Positions 16,143-24,000 of a stretch of DNA of 64,000 nt are shown here, in pieces. The first letter of the stretch is position 1. Every line of letters starts with the position of its first letter. Source of the DNA: JAHFUA01 sp963808725. Its GTDB lineage: Bacteria; Acidobacteriota; Terriglobia; Terriglobales; Acidobacteriaceae. Where the stretch lies: NCBI GenBank assembly GCA_963808725.1, contig CAWEGO010000001.1, positions 124,001 through 188,000 on the forward strand. The letters are read 5' to 3'. Under the pieces are notes generated by a model. The model had not been told where the DNA came from, searched no databases, and worked only from the letters and a program-made list of their open reading frames with translations. The position numbers and the translations under genes are program-made.

Positions 16143-16266
16143 ACGTTCTCCGTCCTTCCCTCAAGTTTCGATGCGAGGCAAGCCTGGGCGGTTGCATCCG
16201 CGCGCCTTGGTAAACCGGGCGCATGGCTTGCAGCACGTATTGTAATCTCCCCGGCGCAAGACGCCT

Positions 16267-17309
16267 GCTCATCCGCCCCTGGCGCGGGAGCGCGTGCGCT
16301 ACGTGGGCGAGCCGTGAGCGGTGGTGGTGGCCGAGGACATTTACGCTGCCCGCGATGGCGCCGAGCTGGTGCAGGTGGAATACGATCCGCTGCCTGCCGT
16401 CGTGGACGTGGAAAAAGCCACGGCCAAAGACGCCGACCTCGTCCACCAGGAATTCAAGACCAACATCGCTTACGTTCACCCGCTGAGGAACGGCGACATC
16501 GCCGGCGCCTTCAAACGCGCCGACAAAGTCGTCAAGCAGCGGCTGGTAAACCAGCGCCTGGCGCCGGTCTCCATGGAGACGCGCAGTGTGGTCGCGCAGT
16601 ATCTGCCATCGGCCGCATTCCCGATCTGGATTACATCCGCGACACCGGCAGCCACGTGGCCATCGGCGCACTCACGCCGCATGCCGCCGTGGCATCGTCG
16701 GAGCTGCTGCAGCGGATGTCGCCGCTACTCGCCGAAGCTGCGGATTCGATCGGTGACGTGCAAGTGCGTAACTGCGGCACTATCGGCGGAAGCCTGGCGC
16801 AGGCGCATCCCAACGCCGATTATCCGGCGGCCATCCTGGCGCTCGACGCCGAGATCGTCACCCTCAGCCTTACTAGCGAACACGTCATCCCGGCGCGCGA
16901 ATTCTTCACTGGAATGTTTCACCACCGCGCTGAGTGCGAATGAAATCGTCACCGAAGCGCGCGTGCCCAAGACCACCGGCGCGGGTACGGCATACAAGAA
17001 ATTCGCTCACCCCGCCTCGGGATACGCGGTGGTGGGCGTGGCCGCCATCGTACGGAGCCATCGAAACGCCATCGAGTCGGCGGCGATTGGCGTCACTGGC
17101 GTTTCCGGAACACGCACCGAGCGACTGCGGTCGAGAATGCCCTGCGCGGAAAGCCGGTGACCGCAATCGCGGACGCTTCGCGGCACGCCGCCGACGGCAT
17201 CGAGGCCCTGGGCGATACTTTTGCCTCGCCCGATTACCGTCTTCACCTGGCTACCGTCTTCACGCGGCGTGCTCTGGAGACGGCGCTGGGGCGGGTGCGC
17301 GGCAAGTAG
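16267..17309 (+). pseudogene. Molybdenum-hydroxylase (xdh/cox type) pseudogene: large-subunit fragment fused to FAD subunit
   Basis: The 5' part (to about 16610) encodes RERVRYVGEP, then an in-frame TGA at 16315, then VVVAEDIYAARDGAELVQVEYDPLP, which is the N-terminal region of a CoxL/XdhA molybdopterin subunit. At about 16605-16620 it switches abruptly to the middle of a CoxM/XdhB FAD subunit (IPDLDYIRDTGSHVAIGALT and VRNCGTIGGSLAQAHPNADYP). One-base frame changes near 16918 and 17130 precede the normal C-terminus (stop 17307-17309). Most of the large subunit is deleted. An intact but distinct operon of the same superfamily lies at 39.9-44.1 kb. Confidence 0.85.
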
Positions 17310-17315
17310 CTAACA

Positions 17316-17358
17316 TGTAGCGCCGGCGTCCCGCCGGCTGCCGCGGCAGCCTCTGGCC
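17316..17358. repeat. GC-rich intergenic palindromic repeat, second copy
   Basis: TGTAGCGCCGGCGTCCCGCC and the following GGCTGCCGCGGCAGCC palindrome match the block at 7316 in sequence and position (just after a stop codon). It is a non-coding repeat of unknown origin. Confidence 0.6.
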
Positions 17359-17455
17359 GCCGCATTGTTTCCTGGATGCCCGCCTGCCACCGTCCACGTT
17401 AGCTCTGCCTCTGGTATCCTTTCTGGTTGCAACCCCCTTAACGGAGAGAGCCATC

Positions 17456-17932
17456 GTGAAAGGTGACGCGAAGGTCCTGGCTGTGCTCAACGAAGTGCTG
17501 AAGGCCGAGCTGACGGCCATCAACCAGTATTTCCTGCACGCCGAGATGTGCGAGAACTGGGGCTACCATCGACTGGCGGATGAGACCAAGAAGGAATCCA
17601 TCGGCGAGATGAAGCACGCCGAGATCGTGATGGAGCGTATCCTGCTGCTCGACGGAACCCCCAACATGAGCGCCTACTTCAAGATCAACATCGGGCAGAA
17701 CGTCAAGCAGCAGTTCCAGAACGACCTGCAGCTCGAGCTCGACGCGGTAAAGCGCCTGAACGCCGGCATCGCCACCTGCGTCGCCGCCAAGGACAATGGT
17801 TCGCGCGAACTGCTGGAGAAGATCCTGGTGGAAGAGGAAGAGCACATCGACCACCTGGAAGGGCAACTGCACGCCATCGAAGAGGTCGGGATCGAGAACT
17901 ACCTGGCGCAGCAATTGCACGACGAAGACTAG
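17456..17932 (+). CDS. bfr: Bacterioferritin
   Basis: This 158-residue iron-storage subunit assembles into a 24-mer that oxidises ferrous iron and stores it. All ferroxidase ligands are present at the canonical positions: E18, E51, H54, E94, E127 and H130. The heme-ligating Met52 lies in GEMKHAEIVMER. The start is GTG at 17456 with GGAGAGA about 8 bp upstream. It stands alone between the pseudogene and tRNA-Ser. Confidence 0.96.
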   Translation: MKGDAKVLAVLNEVLKAELTAINQYFLHAEMCENWGYHRLADETKKESIGEMKHAEIVMERILLLDGTPNMSAYFKINIGQNVKQQFQNDLQLELDAVKRLNAGIATCVAAKDNGSRELLEKILVEEEEHIDHLEGQLHAIEEVGIENYLAQQLHDED

Positions 17933-18020
17933 TAGAGCCGTGTTTGCAGCCCCGCTCCCGCGGCCCTACAATCGATGAGGCCGCCGAAAGCCCGCCTGGT
18001 CCTGCCGCTAATTGGTGTCC

Positions 18021-18110
18021 GGAGAGATGGCCGAGTGGCTGAAGGCGCACGCTTGGAAAGCGTGTATACGGGTAACCGTATCGTGGGTTCGAATCCCACT
18101 CTCTCCGCCA
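18021..18110 (+). tRNA. tRNA-Ser (anticodon GGA)
   Basis: This 90-nt class II tRNA has an acceptor stem GGAGAG paired with CTCTCC, a D-arm TGGCCGAGTGGCTGAAGGC, an anticodon stem CACGC/GCGTG with loop TTGGAAA (anticodon GGA at 18055-18057), a long variable arm (ATACGGGTAACCGTATC), the T-loop GGTTCGAATCC and an encoded CCA. It reads UCC/UCU serine codons. It borders a decayed integrase gene, so it is probably the integration site of the island. Confidence 0.98.
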
Positions 18111-18136
18111 GCGTTTTTGTTTTCTTATACTTAGAA

Positions 18137-18185
18137 TGACGTGATACTATAGGTGATACCAAAAATCACCAAGGTGATCGCGTCA
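18137..18185 (+). promoter_or_regulatory. Nested inverted repeat upstream of the integrase
   Basis: Outer arms TGACGTGAT (18137-18145) and ATCGCGTCA (18177-18185) pair in 8 of 9 positions. Inner arms GGTGAT (18152-18157) and ATCACC (18165-18170) pair perfectly. The right outer arm runs into the integrase start codon. It could be an operator, an excisionase site or a structured leader. GGTGAT occurs again at 18173, making it a repeated word. Confidence 0.5.
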
Positions 18186-18633
18186 TGAACCGAGAAGTGA
18201 ACCTGACCAAGCGCGTGCGCACGGCGGACGGCTCGCGCTTCTGCCCGGTCGTGCTGTCCGCCAACGGCCGCGTGAAGCCCGACTGGGTCCTCGTTGACGG
18301 GCGCGAGGAGCGGCATCCAGAGGGCAACTACTACCTCGACTGATACGAGGATGGCAAGCGGCACCGCAAGTCGGTCGGCAAGGACGCGGGTGCCGCGAAT
18401 GCCAAGCGCCTTCGTAAGGAGCAGCTGTTCGCGGGCAAGGCGGTGGGACTCAACGCCGCCGAGCCGAACGAGGATGGCCTGTCACTGGCCGACGCTGCGG
18501 ATGCCTGGCTCGCCGACGTGAAGGTCACGAAGAAGCCGAAGACGCACGTCGCGTACAGGACATCCGTCGAGTACTTCCTGAAGAGTTGCAACAAACCGCG
18601 CGTCGCGAATGTTGAGCGGGTGCGTTTGGCAAC
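18185..18633 (+). pseudogene. Tyrosine integrase, 5' part (in-frame stop, cut by IS21)
   Basis: The frame from ATG 18185 reads MNREVNLTKRVRTADGSRFC and continues to EGNYYLD, then meets a TGA at 18341-18343 where relatives of this N-terminal domain would have Trp (LDWYEDG). After the stop the same frame continues with YEDGKRHRKSVGKDAGAANA and a SAM-like core-binding region (LADAADAWLADVKVTKKPKT) until IS21 begins at 18634. The C-terminal catalytic half resumes at 21199. The gene is broken twice, by the stop and by the insertion. Confidence 0.85.
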
Positions 18634-18728
18634 CTGATTTGGCCCACCTTTGACACTTTCATTTGGCCCACCCCTGGGTCATGAACTCTGCGTTGTTCCC
18701 CAGCTTCAGCCTGAGCCGGGATGGGGGT

Positions 18729-18767
18729 GCAGGGGCAAGGGGTGGCGTTTGAACCCCTTGCCCCTGC
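18729..18767. terminator. 14-bp perfect hairpin downstream of istB
   Basis: GCAGGGGCAAGGGG (18729-18742) pairs perfectly with CCCCTTGCCCCTGC (18754-18767) across an 11-base loop, just inside the left end of IS21 and 9 bp past the istB stop. There is no T-run, so it may be a roadblock terminator or a barrier against outside transcription. Confidence 0.55.
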
Positions 18768-18775
18768 CCAGCGCT

Positions 18776-19558
18776 TTACGAAGCTTTCTTCTTCTGTCGT
18801 ATCTCCATGGTTCTCCGGAACCGGTAAGAATCGATCCCGGTCTCAATGATGTGCGCCCGGTCCGTGATCCGGTCCAGCAATGCCTTACACAAGCGGGGAT
18901 TGGGAAACACCTGCGTCCACTCCGAAAAGGGGAGGTTCGTGGTCACGATCCACGTCGCCTTTTCCACGCGGTCGGCAATCACCTGGAATAGGAACTCCGC
19001 GCCGATCTCCGCCAGCGGCACGTAGCCCACTTCGTCGAGGGCGATCAGGTCGTAACGCAGCCAGCGCGCCAGCGCCCGCCGGATAGCGTTTTGTTGCCGA
19101 GCTTCCACCAGCTCGTTCACCAGGTTCGCGGCGGTGGTAAAGCGCACCCGCCGCTTCTGCCGGCAAGCCGCGACGCACAGTCCCGTCGCCAGGTGGGTCT
19201 TGCCTGTGCCGCATTCGCCCATCAGCACCACGGGCTCAGCGCGCTCGATGTAGCCGCCCGCGGCCAGTTCGCGGATCTTCGCCGCCGGAATTAGCGGCGC
19301 CTGATTGAAGTCGAACTCCTCCAGTGTCTTCAACCGCGGCAGCCGGGCATCACGCAACCGCTGCTGAATCGCACGCCGATCCCGTTCTTCGCTCTCCATG
19401 GCCAGCAACGCTTCCAGATATCCAATGTGGCTCCGCTTCTCCTTCACCGCCTGCTCCGCCAGCGGCACGAAGTTGGTGCCCACCACAGGCATACGCAATG
19501 CCTGGCAGTACTGCTGTACGCTGGCGTGTTCCAGAGCTTCGGTGGCGGCTGGCTTCAT
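18776..19558 (-). CDS. istB: IS21 helper ATPase IstB
   Basis: IstB is the AAA+ ATPase that remodels target DNA and activates the IstA transposase. Walker A is GECGTGKTHLA (about residue 115), Walker B is LIALDEVGYVPL (about residue 175), and a sensor region VTTNLPFSEW follows. The length of 260 residues is normal. The start ATG overlaps the istA stop by 4 bp (ATGA), the standard translational coupling in IS21. The gene is intact. Confidence 0.95.
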   Translation of the reverse strand: MKPAATEALEHASVQQYCQALRMPVVGTNFVPLAEQAVKEKRSHIGYLEALLAMESEERDRRAIQQRLRDARLPRLKTLEEFDFNQAPLIPAAKIRELAAGGYIERAEPVVLMGECGTGKTHLATGLCVAACRQKRRVRFTTAANLVNELVEARQQNAIRRALARWLRYDLIALDEVGYVPLAEIGAEFLFQVIADRVEKATWIVTTNLPFSEWTQVFPNPRLCKALLDRITDRAHIIETGIDSYRFRRTMEIRQKKKAS

Positions 19559-21108
19559 CGCACCACCTCCGCCGCGGTCATCACCTCACCCAGCAGCAAG
19601 TCGTACTCGTTCATGACCGGCAGCGGACGCTGGTAGCGTTCCAGTCCACCATCGACACCGCAGCACTCCGCAGGTGGATGGGCTAGTTCGCCGAAGCTCA
19701 GCAAGTGCCGGACGGCTGCCGCATCGGTGCATCCCAGCGACAGCGCCTGCTCGACCGCGTGCTGCAGCCGATCCCAACCCTGCTGCTTGCCCTGGCGCAG
19801 CAACTCGATCATCTCCCGCGTCCCCGCCTGCCGGCCGTACCGTTGCTGGAACGCCTGCCACAGCCGATCGAACCCTGCTGTCCAACGACCACGTTGGCGC
19901 CACTGCTGCAGCGGTCGCGATCCCGCCAGCGCCCCGGGCTTCTTGACCAGCACATCCAGGTAGTGCTCCAGATCTAGAACCTGCTCATAGCGGCCGAAGC
20001 TGCGCTCGTGCCGCGCCACGTATTCCTGCTCCCGCCAAATCTCCACGTAGGCCGGCAGCAGCCGCGCCTGGCAGCGCGTTCCTGGCTTCAACGGGGTCGA
20101 GTACCAGTTGGTTCGTACCTTCACACAACCCTTGCTGTCCACCGTCGGAAAGCTAATCTCGGCCAGCTCAAAGCCCTCGGCGGCGAGCGGCAGCAGGTGT
20201 TCGCGTTCGATGCGCATCGCTTCGCCCACCGACAGCGGCTTGCCGGTAATCCGCCGCTGCTCACTCTGCTGACAGCCTCGCAACAGGTGCTGGTTCAGCT
20301 CCTCCAGATCCTTCACCTGCGGGATGGGCACCAGATGGTTCCGCCGGAAGTAGCCCACCTCACCTTCCACCCCGCCCTTTTCGTTGCCCCGCGCCGGATT
20401 GCAAAAATCCGTCTGAAAACCCCAGTGCGAGCGGAAGGCGATCAGCCGTTCGGTCTCCACCCGCTGGTGCCCGCGCAGGATCTTCTTCACCGCGCTCTTC
20501 AGGTTGTCGTACCGCAGCAGCCGGAACACGCCCCCAAAATAGTGAAACGCCCGCTCATGGGCTTCCAGGAATGCTTGCTGCGCGGCATGGTGGTAGGCCA
20601 CATGAAAGGCGCCGCCGCCGGCCATCGAGCGCATCGCGAAGATGTGGACCGTCTGCCGCTCGCCGCCCATCTCGACTACCGCGTCGTACCAGTCAACCTG
20701 CGCTTCGCCGCCCCACTCATAAACCTGGGGCACGAACGTTTCCCGCGCAGCCAGGCCCAGCTCCTCCCGCCGTTGCCGCACATAGGCCCGCACCGTCGAT
20801 TCGGCTACTACTGCTTCGGGTCGCTCCTGCCGAATCCGCCCCCAGATCCGGTGGGCGGTGTGGCGTTGCTTGCGCGGTGCCTGCGCATCGGCCCCCAAAA
20901 TCTCGTCAATGAACTCCATCACCGGTCCCAGCTTGGGTTTCCTGCGCACCGGGGTCTTGCGATCCGGCGGAATCGCGCTGGCCAGCGCCTGTCGCACCAT
21001 CCGTCGGTGCACTCCGAACCGCCTGGCCACCCCCTGGATCGTGCCCATGCCCTGGCCGTACTCCCGTCTGATCTGTTCGAACAGCTCCACCTTGCATCTC
21101 CTGTCCAT
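19555..21108 (-). CDS. istA: IS21 transposase IstA
   Basis: This 517-residue DDE transposase has an N-terminal helix-turn-helix (IRREYGQGMGTIQGVARRFG), then the catalytic core with EAQVDWYDAVVEMGG (first Asp), LRYDNLKSAVKK (second Asp) and GNEKGGVEGEVGYFRRN (Glu region), and a C-terminal SH3-like domain. Motifs and length match functional IstA proteins. A long open frame on the opposite strand across this gene is a shadow. Confidence 0.95.
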   Translation of the reverse strand: MDRRCKVELFEQIRREYGQGMGTIQGVARRFGVHRRMVRQALASAIPPDRKTPVRRKPKLGPVMEFIDEILGADAQAPRKQRHTAHRIWGRIRQERPEAVVAESTVRAYVRQRREELGLAARETFVPQVYEWGGEAQVDWYDAVVEMGGERQTVHIFAMRSMAGGGAFHVAYHHAAQQAFLEAHERAFHYFGGVFRLLRYDNLKSAVKKILRGHQRVETERLIAFRSHWGFQTDFCNPARGNEKGGVEGEVGYFRRNHLVPIPQVKDLEELNQHLLRGCQQSEQRRITGKPLSVGEAMRIEREHLLPLAAEGFELAEISFPTVDSKGCVKVRTNWYSTPLKPGTRCQARLLPAYVEIWREQEYVARHERSFGRYEQVLDLEHYLDVLVKKPGALAGSRPLQQWRQRGRWTAGFDRLWQAFQQRYGRQAGTREMIELLRQGKQQGWDRLQHAVEQALSLGCTDAAAVRHLLSFGELAHPPAECCGVDGGLERYQRPLPVMNEYDLLLGEVMTAAEVVR

Positions 21109-21198
21109 CGACCTCCCCGTCCCGGCTGGCAGGGACAGCGTAGGCCGATTAGTTCTGCAGGGTGGGCCAAATCAGACCATCAAAGTGGGCCAAATCAG

Positions 21199-21915
21199 AA
21201 TAGCGAAATCACGCGGGACGACCTCATCCAGTTTCGCGCGTTCTTGGTGAAGGAGAAGAAGCTGACGCCGCGCACCGTGTGGAACAAGTTCAGCCACGTA
21301 GTGTCCTTCCTGAAGGCGAGCGGCGTGCGCGGGCTGGCCGGAAGGGGCGACTGGCCCAAGTACACCGAAGAGGAACCCGAGGTCTACGAGCGCGAGGATC
21401 TTGACAAATTCTTCGCTGCCTGCGATGACGAGGAGCGCCTTTGGTTCGAGTTCTTCCTCATGACCGGCATGCGCGAGCAGGAGGTCATGCACACGAAGTG
21501 GCCCGACGTGAATCTCGCGCGCAGCATCGTCACCGTCCGCCACAAGCCCGAGTTCGGCTTCACCCCGAAGACCTACAAGGAGCGCGAGATCCCCATCCCG
21601 ACCAAGCTGGTGCAGTCGCTCAAGAGACAGAAGCCAAAGACGGACGGGCTGCTGTTCCCGACCAGCGGGGGCAAGCCGAAGCTGAATTTCCTCGACTGCT
21701 GCAAGGCAGTCGCAAAGCGCGCCAAGCTGAACGAAGACGACTTCTGGCTCCACAAGTTTCGCGCGACGTTCGCGACGCGCGCGCTGTGGGCCGGGGTCGA
21801 CCTGCGCACCGTACAGTCGTGGATGGGCCACACCGATCTGGAGTCCACCATGCGATACCTTAAGCCGAACCGCGGCGAGGCCGTGCGCGAGAAGGTCAAT
21901 GCCATGTTCGACTAG
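21199..21915 (+). pseudogene. Tyrosine integrase, 3' catalytic part
   Basis: After IS21 the integrase resumes with ITRDDLIQFRAFLVKEKKLT and runs to the stop at 21913-21915. All catalytic residues of a tyrosine recombinase are visible: Arg in MTGMREQEV, His and Arg in HKFRATFATR, His in GHTDLE, and the nucleophilic Tyr in STMRYL. Only the interruption and the upstream stop disable it. Its last 90 bp are duplicated at 22497-22587. Confidence 0.88.
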
Positions 21916-21953
21916 CGGGGTCGTGGTCGCCCCGCGCCCAATGAACCGTGGGG

Positions 21954-22346
21954 CTAGCGCGTACCCTTACTGTCATAAATCGTCCCGTCTGGACTCACAA
22001 TAAAGCGAGCCATTTTTGCACCCTTCCCCGCTTCAACGGTCTTACCGTTGTCTGTGCTGTTGTGGTCTGCGCGGTAATCGAAACTTTGGACCCCCAGTTT
22101 CTTTCTCTTCTGCAGGCACTCGGGATGCGCCCAGTCAACACCTGTGGCTTCGCGGCTGTAGGGCATCACCTTTCCGGCAGAGTCATTGCAGATTTCACAA
22201 ATCCGCAAACGCTTGCGTTCGGCACTCACCTGCTCCACTAGACGCTCAACCTGCTCGTCGGAATTAAGATCGTTGCCCGTGCGCCGCCGCTCTCGGATGT
22301 GTACGTGAGGGTAGTAAGACAGAGATTCTTCACGGTCATCCGGCAT
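21954..22346 (-). CDS. Island cargo protein with a CxxC...HxxxC zinc-like motif
   Basis: This 130-residue protein starts at ATG 22346, preceded by TAGGAG at a good distance; an upstream ATG would add 15 residues. The centre has RICEICNDSAGKV and then DWAHPECLQKRKK, giving Cys-x2-Cys and His-x3-Cys, a likely treble-clef or zinc-ribbon site. The N-terminus is acidic and Ser-rich, followed by a charged helix (DEQVERLVEQVSAERKRL). It lies between two copies of the integrase 3' end, on the opposite strand. No family was recognised. Confidence 0.6.
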   Translation of the reverse strand: MPDDREESLSYYPHVHIRERRRTGNDLNSDEQVERLVEQVSAERKRLRICEICNDSAGKVMPYSREATGVDWAHPECLQKRKKLGVQSFDYRADHNSTDNGKTVEAGKGAKMARFIVSPDGTIYDSKGTR

Positions 22347-22496
22347 GGTGTTTGCTCCTAGCGGCTGTTCGGCTTGGATGGTGCTTGCCATTTTCGCCGC
22401 TCAATTGCGTATTACCGAAATTGCGGGGCCAAAATCTCAAGTCGTTGAAAACGCGGCATTTGCACGCTTTGTTCGCCGACTTTTCGCCCCAGGTAG

Positions 22497-22587
22497 TGGG
22501 CACACCGACCTAGAGTCCACTATGCGGTACCTGAAGCCGAACCGCGGCGAGGCCGTGCGCGAGAAGGTTGATGCGATGTTTGACTAG
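22497..22587 (+). repeat. Second copy of the integrase 3' end
   Basis: About 90 bp encode GHTDLESTMRYLKPNRGEAV and end DAMFD-stop. They match 21826-21915 with only scattered third-position and a few other changes. Nothing of the rest of the gene is present upstream. The pair forms a direct repeat around the zinc-motif cargo gene. It is a relic of a second related integrase or of a duplication. Confidence 0.85.
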
Positions 22588-22741
22588 TGCCGCGCCTGCT
22601 GCACATTTTGAGGGGGTGGATTCCGCAAGATCACTGGAACACCGGGCTCACCGTCCCATACAATCAAGCGCAGTTCCGGTCGAGCCCTCGGTCCGGGACC
22701 CGCGATCTCAAGATCGGCGCTGCGAGGGTGGGAGCTTCAAG

Positions 22742-24000
22742 ATGGAAATCTTTCTGGAAAATGTACGGAGTTTTGTTGGCAAGCACTTTATTCCGTTGCG
22801 ACCACTCACGCTCCTGGTCGGCGAGAATAGCACGGGCAAATCCACCTTTATGGCGATGCTGGCGCACGTTTTCCAACCCGACTTCCCAACCGTGCGCCCG
22901 TCGTTCAATAACCCACCCTTTGATCTCGGGACGTATGACTCAATCGCGACCTTCAAGGGCGGTCGTTACGGTCGAGCAGGCTTTTTCTCTGTGGGTTTTA
23001 CTGAGGAGAGAAAGATTGTTGCCACTTACACCAGCTACAGAGGGCAGCCGCAACTTAGCAGGTACTCCATCGAATCGCCGGATTCCAGCACACTTTCCCT
23101 GACACTCCAGGGGGATGGGTCATTGGGACAAATAGAGGTAAAGGGACCCGACGGTACGCAAGAAAAGCTTGAGGTGGACTTCAAAAGACTGTCACCGGTG
23201 GAAACAGGCTACTCTGCGGCCCTTCTAATTCGATTTGCGATTTCAGAGCAGAGCGCCTCTCCTCAAGCACAAGAACTCATTCGGATTTTGCTCAGAAGTC
23301 TTCCCCTCCACCGATTTGGTGCGCCCGTTCTGCCTCTGGCACCTATTCGCACCAAACCACGGAGGACATACGATGAATTCAGCGACGAGTTTAAGCCTGA
23401 GGGCGATCACATTCCCGTTCTATTGGCACGGCCTGGGAGCAAGGCAACGGGCAGAAAACACGGCTGGTTGAGGCCCTGAACAACTTCGGGAGCGCATCAC
23501 TTCTCTTCAAACGCATTGGGGTGAAGCGACTCGGTAAACGGCCCGCAGATCCGTTCCAGATACTTGTTACGACGGCGGGGCCGCCCGCGAACCTACCGGA
23601 CGTGGGATATGGAGTGAGTCAGGCTCTTCCACTTGTAGTCCAGAGCGTCCTCGCAACAGACCGAAGACGGATCTTGCTTCAGCAACCGGAGGTGCATCTC
23701 CACCCACGTGCGCAAGCAGCGTTGGGTTCTTTGTTTGCCCGACTGGTAACAAAAGACAAGAAAGAATTCGTGATCGAAACGCACAGCGATTACCTTGTGG
23801 ACAGGGTTCGCGTAGAGGTTGCCCAGGGTAACCTGAGCACCGAGGCGGTGCTCATTTTATTTTTTGAAAAGCATGAAATAGAAACCAGTGTGCACCAGAT
23901 CTTCCTCGACCGGGAAGGCAACGTGGTGGGAGCACCTGACTCGTACCGCGGGTTCTTTCTTGAGGAGGAAATAAATCTCCTGAGCAGAGTCAAAAAGTAA
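22742..24000 (+). pseudogene. AAA/OLD-like ATPase of the DUF3696 group, single frameshift
   Basis: The first frame starts at ATG 22742 with MEIFLENVRSFVGKHFIPLR, and Walker A is VGENSTGKSTF. It runs to a premature stop near 23479. The second part, in another frame, carries NLPDVGYGVSQALP (signature-like), ILLQQPEVHLHP (Walker B) and FVIETHSDYLVDRVR (a typical C-terminal motif), and ends at 24000. Reading across a one-base shift near 23432 restores HIPVLLAR, then WEQGNGQKTRLVEALNNFGS. It resembles RecF/OLD-type ATPases found in defence and toxin modules. The next gene starts on its stop codon. The break may be real or a sequence error. Confidence 0.75.

Larger units (their letters stand above)
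18634..21198 (-). mobile_element. Complete IS21-family insertion sequence
   Basis: This element of about 2.56 kb carries istA and istB on the minus strand. Its ends are inverted: CTGATTTGGCCCACC begins at 18634, and its complement ends with GTGGGCCAAATCAG at 21198. A second copy of the ATTTGGCCCACC word lies inside each end (18661-18673 and 21161-21174), as is usual for the multiple transposase sites of IS21. No convincing target duplication is visible (flanks GGCAAC and AATAGC). It interrupts a tyrosine integrase gene. Confidence 0.92.

Noticed and set aside
17929..18162. Minus-strand open frame across tRNA-Ser (ERVGFEPTIRLPVYT-like)
   Set aside because: It is the antisense translation of the tRNA, a well-known false protein.
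20008..21198. Long + strand open frame through istA joined to the integrase tail
   Set aside because: The part before 21199 is antisense to istA with no homology; only the integrase part is real.
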